Of a DNA stretch of 47,042 nucleotides, positions 42,140 through 47,042 are shown piece after piece. Under the pieces are notes generated by a model. That model was not told the origin of the DNA. It was given only the letters and a program-made list of their open reading frames with translations, and did not search any database. Within the stretch, counting starts at the first letter, position 1, and each line of letters starts with the position of its first letter. The stretch is from JBBDNV01 sp040877415 (GTDB lineage: Bacteria; Planctomycetota; Planctomycetia; Pirellulales; PALSA-1355): positions 1-47,042 of the forward strand of contig JBBDNV010000204.1 in NCBI GenBank assembly GCA_040877415.1, in the 5' to 3' direction. The position numbers and the translations under genes were made by a program.

Positions 42140-43191
42140 ACAATCATCCGTCATCGCTGAGCTGTCCTGCGTTGTCGGCGACCGACCGCGAGCGCATCAC
42201 GTTGGCGCACGGCGAAGGCGGCCGGCTGATGCGACGACTGCTCCACGAACGGATTTTTCCCGCCATTGGCGGCGTCGGGCTGCAAGCTGGCGGTGACGCC
42301 GCCGTTCTTTCTCAGCTCGCGGGCGAGGTCGTGTTTACGACCGACAGTTTTGTCGTCTCGCCCCTGTTCTTCCCCGGCGGAGACATCGGCAAGCTCTGCG
42401 TCTTTGGCACGGTCAACGACTTGGCGGTTACAGGCGCGCGGCCGCTTTGGATCAGCCTGGCGCTGATCATCGAAGAAGGTCTCGATCTTGAGATTCTCGA
42501 TGCGGTGCTCCAGAGCATTCGAATGGCGGCAAGCGAGGCGGAAGTTTCCGTCGTGACCGGCGACACCAAGGTGGTGCCCCGTGGCGCGGCCGACGGCCTG
42601 TTCATCAATACGGCCGGCGTTGGCGTGCTCGTTTCACCACGATTTGTCGGCCCCGCCGGTTTGCAGTGTGGCGACGAGCTCCTGGTGACGGGCCCAATCG
42701 GTCAACACGGAATGGCCGTGATGGTGGCCCGCGAACAATTGGAGCTCGAGCCGTGCCCCACGAGCGATTGCGCGTCGCTCGTGCCGGCTGTCGAGGCGCT
42801 GCGCCGCTCAGAAGTGCCCGTCGTCGCCCTGCGCGATGCGACCCGCGGGGGCGTGGCGGCCGTCTTGCACGAATGGGCCGCAAGCTGCGATTGCACTCTG
42901 GCCGTCGAAGAGGAGAGCATACCCGTAACTCCCGAAGTCCGCGGCGTCTGTGAGCTGTTGGGCCTGGAGCCACTCTGCGTGGCCAACGAGGGCACGATGG
43001 TAGTGGCCGTGCGCGAGGGCTTTGGGGCCGCCGCCGCCCACGCGCTACGCTCGGTGCCCACGGCCCGCCATGCGGCACTCATCGGACGTGCTCAAAAGAA
43101 GGGCCTTTCGCCGGTGCTCATCCAGCGCGGCTTGGGCCGATATCTGCCGCTCGATGAGCCGGCCGGCGCGCCCTTGCCAAGAATCTGTTAG
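42136..43191 (+). CDS. hypE: Carbamoyl dehydratase HypE
   Basis: The 351-aa protein of the PurM/ThiL type has AHGEGGRLMRRLL, GDAAVLS, TVNDLAVTGARP and DATRGGVAAVLHE. It ends exactly in PRIC, whose terminal cysteine accepts the carbamoyl group from HypF. It is the last gene of the operon. Confidence 0.95.
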   Translation: MNNHPSSLSCPALSATDRERITLAHGEGGRLMRRLLHERIFPAIGGVGLQAGGDAAVLSQLAGEVVFTTDSFVVSPLFFPGGDIGKLCVFGTVNDLAVTGARPLWISLALIIEEGLDLEILDAVLQSIRMAASEAEVSVVTGDTKVVPRGAADGLFINTAGVGVLVSPRFVGPAGLQCGDELLVTGPIGQHGMAVMVAREQLELEPCPTSDCASLVPAVEALRRSEVPVVALRDATRGGVAAVLHEWAASCDCTLAVEEESIPVTPEVRGVCELLGLEPLCVANEGTMVVAVREGFGAAAAHALRSVPTARHAALIGRAQKKGLSPVLIQRGLGRYLPLDEPAGAPLPRIC

Positions 43192-43214
43192 GCCAGTCCT
43201 GCGTCACCATCAAT

Positions 43215-43228
43215 CGGGCTCAAGCCCG
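43215..43228. terminator. Small hairpin between convergent hypE and DUF4010 genes
   Basis: CGGGCT-CA-AGCCCG lies in the 28-bp gap between the two convergent stops and overlaps the 3' end of the minus-strand gene. No T-run follows, so a terminator role is only possible. Confidence 0.35.
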
Positions 43229-44509
43229 CGCGGACAGCACTTGATCGATCCATTGATTCACCAGCTCAGAGGGCCAAAACCGCAGGATCAGGCTTCCGCC
43301 GGCGATCGCTGCCCCGAAAACGACCAGCGTGCGCAGGGCCAGGTGGCGATGGCCGAGGATCACGGCAATTCCGCCTTTGAATGCCAGGTTGGCCAGCGCG
43401 GCAACGAGAATCAGCCGCCAGCCGAGGTCGCTGGCGAGGCGATGCTCTTCGACAAGCTTTGCCGTCGATAGCGTGATGGCATCCAGATCCGTTAAGCCCG
43501 AGATGCCCGCCACCGCGTACAGCGCGGAATCGCCGAAATAGTGCTGCGTGGCCGCGACTGCCAGCTTGATCGCGGCGTACATGGCGCCGAAGATCAGGGC
43601 CATTCTCAATTCCGCGGGATTCTTGGGCGGAGGCAATTCGGCCTTGCCGGGTCGGTCAAACCGGTAGACCACAGCCGACAGTGCCAGCATCCACAAAAAC
43701 ATCACGGCCAGGGGCGGCGCGACATAGCGAACAATCGGCGCGGCCGCGACGCCGACCTCGACAATCACCCGCCCGACGGCAATCGCCGAGGCAATGGCGA
43801 TCACCAGCGCCGCCTGTCCCACGGCGGGCGGCTGCCGGCTTGTGCGGCGCGCGTAGCTGACCGTTGTGGCCGTGCTGGAAACAAGCCCTCCCAACACTCC
43901 GCCCAGCACGGTACCGGCATCCTGCCCAAAGAATTTATAGACAATGTACCCCGCCACGCTAAGTCCGACGATGAGCACGACCATCAGCCATATTTCGTGC
44001 GGATTGAAGGCCTCGAACGGACCGTAGCTCTCGTTCGGCAAGACCGGCAGAATCACGAGCGCCAACAGCACAAACTGCATGATGATGCGGATGTCGTCGG
44101 CGCCCATTTGGCTGACGAACGAGTGCATCGGCTGCTTGAGTTGCAGCAGAACCGCCACAATGCCCCCGACAAGCACCGCCACGCTGGCGTCGCCGAGCAC
44201 CAGGTAGGCGCCCACGCCGTACATGACCATGGCGGCGACTTCCGTCGTGAGCCCCGGCTCGTTGAGCCCGCGGCGCATTTTCGCCAGGTTTGCGACAAAC
44301 AGAAGCACGGCCACGCACAGCGCGCCGACGGCCACCAGCCAGCCTCCATAAGGCTCTCCGAGCATGGCCATGATCGTGCCCAGCAAGGTCACCAGCGCGA
44401 ACGTGCGAATGCCGGCGATTTGCGACGCGGCGTGTTCGCGCTGCAAGCCGACCAGCAGCCCAAGACCGAGCGACATGCCGATCGCTTTGAACGCGTCGAG
44501 GGCATCCAC
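43220..44509 (-). CDS. DUF4010/MgtC-like multi-pass membrane protein
   Basis: With the GTG start at 44509 (VDALDAFKAIGMSLGLGLLV) it has 429 aa; a GTG at 44584 would add 25 residues. The N-terminus carries the MgtC-like GLGLLVGLQRE...IAGIRTFALVTLLGT. About 11-12 hydrophobic segments follow, with DUF4010 features VLGGVLGGLVSSTATTVSYA and GISGLTDLDAITLS. It is an inner-membrane protein of unknown transport function. Neither neighbour points to a role. Confidence 0.87.
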   Translation of the reverse strand: MDALDAFKAIGMSLGLGLLVGLQREHAASQIAGIRTFALVTLLGTIMAMLGEPYGGWLVAVGALCVAVLLFVANLAKMRRGLNEPGLTTEVAAMVMYGVGAYLVLGDASVAVLVGGIVAVLLQLKQPMHSFVSQMGADDIRIIMQFVLLALVILPVLPNESYGPFEAFNPHEIWLMVVLIVGLSVAGYIVYKFFGQDAGTVLGGVLGGLVSSTATTVSYARRTSRQPPAVGQAALVIAIASAIAVGRVIVEVGVAAAPIVRYVAPPLAVMFLWMLALSAVVYRFDRPGKAELPPPKNPAELRMALIFGAMYAAIKLAVAATQHYFGDSALYAVAGISGLTDLDAITLSTAKLVEEHRLASDLGWRLILVAALANLAFKGGIAVILGHRHLALRTLVVFGAAIAGGSLILRFWPSELVNQWIDQVLSARA

Positions 44510-45256
44510 GAAACGTATTCCCGGCGGCGGTGACGGAAAGGGCAGCCTCTTATTATTGCTCCCACGCCGGTCGCGCGCCAGCACGAAGCCACGGAATTCC
44601 TCGCGGTCGCCGGCGGCGGCGCGTAAAAAAACCGCCCTTTTCGGCGGTCGCTCTCGTCCTTCCCCCGAGCCTCGTGGGCTGTGAGTCGCTCGCTCCCCGA
44701 TGGCAGGATGTGAAGGGTCACTTGGACCACTTCACCACGTACTCGCGAACCTCACTCTCGGCCGCGAGGCTCCCTTACCAATCCGTTTTGACACATTTTC
44801 CGCACCTCCCTTGCCAGAAGACAGGCCAGCAACGCCGGACCAAGCCAACCCTTTGCTCCCTCCATGATTAGTACGTCGAATTCTGCCCGTTGGTTCGGAG
44901 TTGATATGCCGCCCGTGCGTGCGCAGCAAAACCGTTTTGAACCCCATCACTTGCGTCAAACGCCACGGCACACCACACTTGCAAACATGGTGCCGAAGCG
45001 GCCCCGCGGAAATCGGCATCCACGGATGCTCCTATGAGAGGCGCAGCGACCAATCCAAGCCGGCCGCCGGAAATCGGTGTGCGAATCAGACCGCCCGTGT
45101 GCATGGCAGCACACAAGCGATGCGCACAGGGGTCGTGCCGCCGCGTGGCGGCAAGGTGATCTTGGGCCATAGGCGGCGAATGTCGACTGCCGGCCCCGCG
45201 CACCGCCGTGTTGGGCGCGCGACTTGCAACCTTAGCGAGAAGGAGGGTTCTTGACC
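44510..45256. other. Intergenic region with a minus-strand terminator
   Basis: No convincing gene. Short minus-strand frames exist; one ends VREYVVKWSK-stop near 44720 and may be a relic. The strong terminator at 44625-44650 implies a minus-strand transcript from somewhere in 44660-45250, possibly a small RNA. Confidence 0.45.
44625..44650 (-). terminator. Intrinsic terminator on the minus strand
   Basis: On the minus strand: ACCGCC-GAAAAG-GGCGGT followed by TTTTTT. Perfect six-base GC stem, tetraloop-like centre and U-run. It lies upstream of the DUF4010 gene start, so it would end a transcript coming from the right, where no clear gene is found. Confidence 0.75.
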
Positions 45257-45727
45257 ATGACGACCTGGATTTTGGTGAGCGACGCCAGCAGAGCCAAGCT
45301 GTTCTCCGCGGAACTGCGGGAGGACGATTGGTCGCTCGTGAAGGAATTCGAACATCCCGAAGGGCGGCAAATGTCCAGCGACATTCGGCCTTCTTCTCCT
45401 CCCGGAAAGATGCAACAAAGAAGCAAGGCCCCCGGTGCTCGGCACACGGCCATGGAGCCCCATACCACGCCGAAGGAAGCCGAGGCCCAGCGCTTCGCCC
45501 AGCACCTGGCCGAATATCTGGAGAAGGCCACCGCCGGCCGAGAATTCGACTACCTCGTGCTGGTGGCGCCTCCGCACTTCTTGGGGGTCTTGCACGGGAC
45601 GCTGGGCCGGCAGGCCGCCAAGCATCTGCGAGCCACCGTGAACAAGGATTTGAGCATGCTCGAAGTTGCCCAACTCCGACAGCGACTCGTCGATTCGGTG
45701 TTTCCGCTGAATCCGACTTCGAGTTGA
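45257..45727 (+). CDS. Host-attachment-protein (baeRF/PF10116-like) family protein
   Basis: The 156-aa protein begins TTWILVSDASRAKLFSAELR, typical of the family, and continues with ...EAQRFAQHLAEYLEKATAGR and DYLVLVAPPHFLGVLHGTLG, ending VNKDLSMLEVAQLRQRL. The name comes from an Agrobacterium attachment study; the fold is related to peptide release factor/RNase-like (baeRF) proteins. ATG 45257 follows AAGGAGGG. The next gene starts 53 bp downstream on the same strand. Confidence 0.85.
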   Translation: MTTWILVSDASRAKLFSAELREDDWSLVKEFEHPEGRQMSSDIRPSSPPGKMQQRSKAPGARHTAMEPHTTPKEAEAQRFAQHLAEYLEKATAGREFDYLVLVAPPHFLGVLHGTLGRQAAKHLRATVNKDLSMLEVAQLRQRLVDSVFPLNPTSS

Positions 45728-45780
45728 CAGTCGTGTAAACGGGCCGGATACGCGGGAAGCGCAGCGGGAGGAGTTGAGCC

Positions 45781-47042
45781 GTGATCACGTTTTCCGAACA
45801 GCGCCAACAGTTGGTCGAGCGTCAAATCCGCGGCCGCGGTGTTTCCGACCCGGCGGTGCTGGCGGCCATCGAGTCGGTTCCGCGCGAGGCGTTTCTGCCG
45901 CCCGAATTGGCAGAGTTCGCCTACCTCGATCGGGCGTTGCCGATCGAAAAAGGGCAAACGATCTCGCAGCCCTATATCGTGGCCCTGATGACCGAAGCGC
46001 TCCAGCTAAAGCCCCAGGATCGCGTTCTCGAAGTCGGCACCGGCTCGGGCTACGCGGCCGCGATACTCGCTCGAATCGCGCGGGAAGTCTACACGGTCGA
46101 GCGGCATGCCGAATTGGCGGACCAGGCCGACCGACGACTGCGCGAACAAGGGTTCACGAACGTCCATCTCCTGCACGGCGACGGTACGCTTGGCTGGCCG
46201 CAACACGCGCCCTATGACGCGATCGTCGTCGCCGCCGGTGGGCCCGAAGTGCCTCGGCCGCTGTTGGATCAATTGGCCATCGGCGGGCGGTTGGTCATTC
46301 CCGTCGGCGAAGAAAAGACCCTGCAAAGCCTCGTTCGCGTGACCCGGACCGGCCGGAACGATTATCACCGCGAGGAACTGTGCGACGTCCGGTTCGTGCC
46401 GCTGGTGGGCGCGGGCGGGTGGGAGGAAGAGGAAGCCGAAGCCGAGCAAATTTTCTCTCCTCGCCGGCCGCCCAGCTCGCCGGAGGTGGTCGCGGAGCTG
46501 ATTCGCGAGACGGCCGAGCCGCTCCAGGAAATCGAGAGAGCCGATTTTGGCGCGCTTGTCGAGCGGATCGGCGACAGCACCCTGGTGCTCGTCGGCGAGG
46601 CGACCCACGGCACGTCCGAGTTTTACCGCATGCGCGCCGAGATCACGAAGGAATTGATTACCCGCCGGGGATTCCGCTTCGTCGCCGTCGAAGCCGACTG
46701 GCCGGATGCCGCCCGCGTCGACCAGTACGTCCGCCGTTTGGAGCCGGTCGACGGCCATCGCTGGCAGGCTTTTTCCCGGTTTCCCACCTGGATGTGGCGC
46801 AACCGCGAAGTGCTGGAATTCGTGGAGTGGCTCCGCGAGCACAACCTGTCGATCGACGATCCCGAGAAGCGCGTGGCCTTTTACGGCCTGGATTTGTACA
46901 GCGTGTTCACGTCGATCCGCGCGGTGCTCGATTACTTGGACGGAGTCGATCCCGAGTCGGCCCGAATCGCGCGATTGCGCTACGGCTGCCTGACCCCCTG
47001 GGAAGGCGATCCGGCGCTGTACGGTCGCCTGGCGGTCGGCGG
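45781..47042 (+). CDS. Protein-L-isoaspartate O-methyltransferase fused to an erythromycin-esterase-like domain (3' end outside window)
   Basis: The frame is open from GTG 45781 (GGAGGAG upstream) to the window end, about 420 residues. Residues 1 to ~215 are a Pcm domain: EQRQQLVERQIRGRGVSDPA, LPIEKGQTISQPYIVALMTE, the SAM-binding RVLEVGTGSGYAAAILA and YDAIVVAAGGPEVP. It repairs isoaspartyl residues. From about residue 235 an EreA/EreB-like domain follows, with LVLVGEATHGTSEFYRMRAE, FVAVEADWPDAARVDQYVR and VAFYGLDLYS. That family includes macrolide esterases and many enzymes of unknown substrate. The fusion keeps key motifs of both; erythromycin resistance should not be assumed. Confidence 0.9.
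   Translation, partial: MITFSEQRQQLVERQIRGRGVSDPAVLAAIESVPREAFLPPELAEFAYLDRALPIEKGQTISQPYIVALMTEALQLKPQDRVLEVGTGSGYAAAILARIAREVYTVERHAELADQADRRLREQGFTNVHLLHGDGTLGWPQHAPYDAIVVAAGGPEVPRPLLDQLAIGGRLVIPVGEEKTLQSLVRVTRTGRNDYHREELCDVRFVPLVGAGGWEEEEAEAEQIFSPRRPPSSPEVVAELIRETAEPLQEIERADFGALVERIGDSTLVLVGEATHGTSEFYRMRAEITKELITRRGFRFVAVEADWPDAARVDQYVRRLEPVDGHRWQAFSRFPTWMWRNREVLEFVEWLREHNLSIDDPEKRVAFYGLDLYSVFTSIRAVLDYLDGVDPESARIARLRYGCLTPWEGDPALYGRLAVG

Noticed and set aside
44868..45788. Minus-strand frame of 306 codons
   Set aside because: It overlaps the host-attachment-family gene on the other strand and shows no domain; likely a shadow.

Overview
The window is GC-rich and densely coding, with frequent GTG starts. 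It looks like a chromosome segment of a planctomycete, probably Pirellulales-like. The reasons are a DUF1559 pseudopilin-like protein, an ECF sigma factor paired with a Ser/Thr kinase carrying WD40 repeats, redoxin/cytochrome/copper-monooxygenase fusions, a Gfo/Idh oxidoreductase next to a Tat-exported protein, and a low-complexity secreted protein of a type I associate with this phylum. The assignment rests on recognised families only; no rRNA gene is present.

Left part (1-13.9 kb): a secreted Kelch protein; a two-gene unit (Gfo/Idh dehydrogenase and a Tat-leader protein); a convergent pair of paralogous secreted redoxin / c-type heme / copper-monooxygenase-like proteins; and a four-gene minus-strand operon for periplasmic oxidation (PQQ dehydrogenase, cytochrome c, CxxCH/beta-propeller protein, cupredoxin-like lipoprotein). 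A ~107-bp palindromic element occurs three times here.

Middle part (14.0-31.4 kb): this stretch is bounded by an intact tRNA-Arg(CCT) at 31396-31468 and by a duplicated 3' fragment of the same tRNA plus its trailer at 14042-14126. That is the signature of an element integrated at a tRNA 3' end, although no intact integrase is visible. The cargo is a truncated four-helix-bundle gene, a HEAT-repeat protein, a primase/helicase/nuclease fusion with a partner gene, a DUF1559 protein, a MauD-like membrane thioredoxin followed by a tandem array of four small Tat-exported cysteine-rich peptides, a WD40 kinase with its ECF sigma factor, and a secreted protein with a 60-bp tandem repeat. A short repeat (AAGTTCAA...TCCAGTCGCCCCGA) occurs four times in this stretch and I did not see it outside.

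Right part (31.5-47.0 kb): a tightly overlapping 12-gene plus-strand operon encodes a cyclic-nucleotide-binding-domain protein, a group 3b-type [NiFe] hydrogenase (beta, gamma, delta, alpha), its maturation protease and HypA, B, F, C, D, E. It is followed by a DUF4010/MgtC-like membrane protein, a host-attachment-family protein, and an isoaspartyl methyltransferase fused to an erythromycin-esterase-like domain that runs off the window.

The most unusual element is the MauD-like/Tat-peptide array at 22.1-24.9 kb. Each peptide gene is preceded by the last codons of a MauD-like gene, but only one unit keeps the full MauD-like gene. It looks like a repeatedly duplicated export-and-disulfide-folding cassette.
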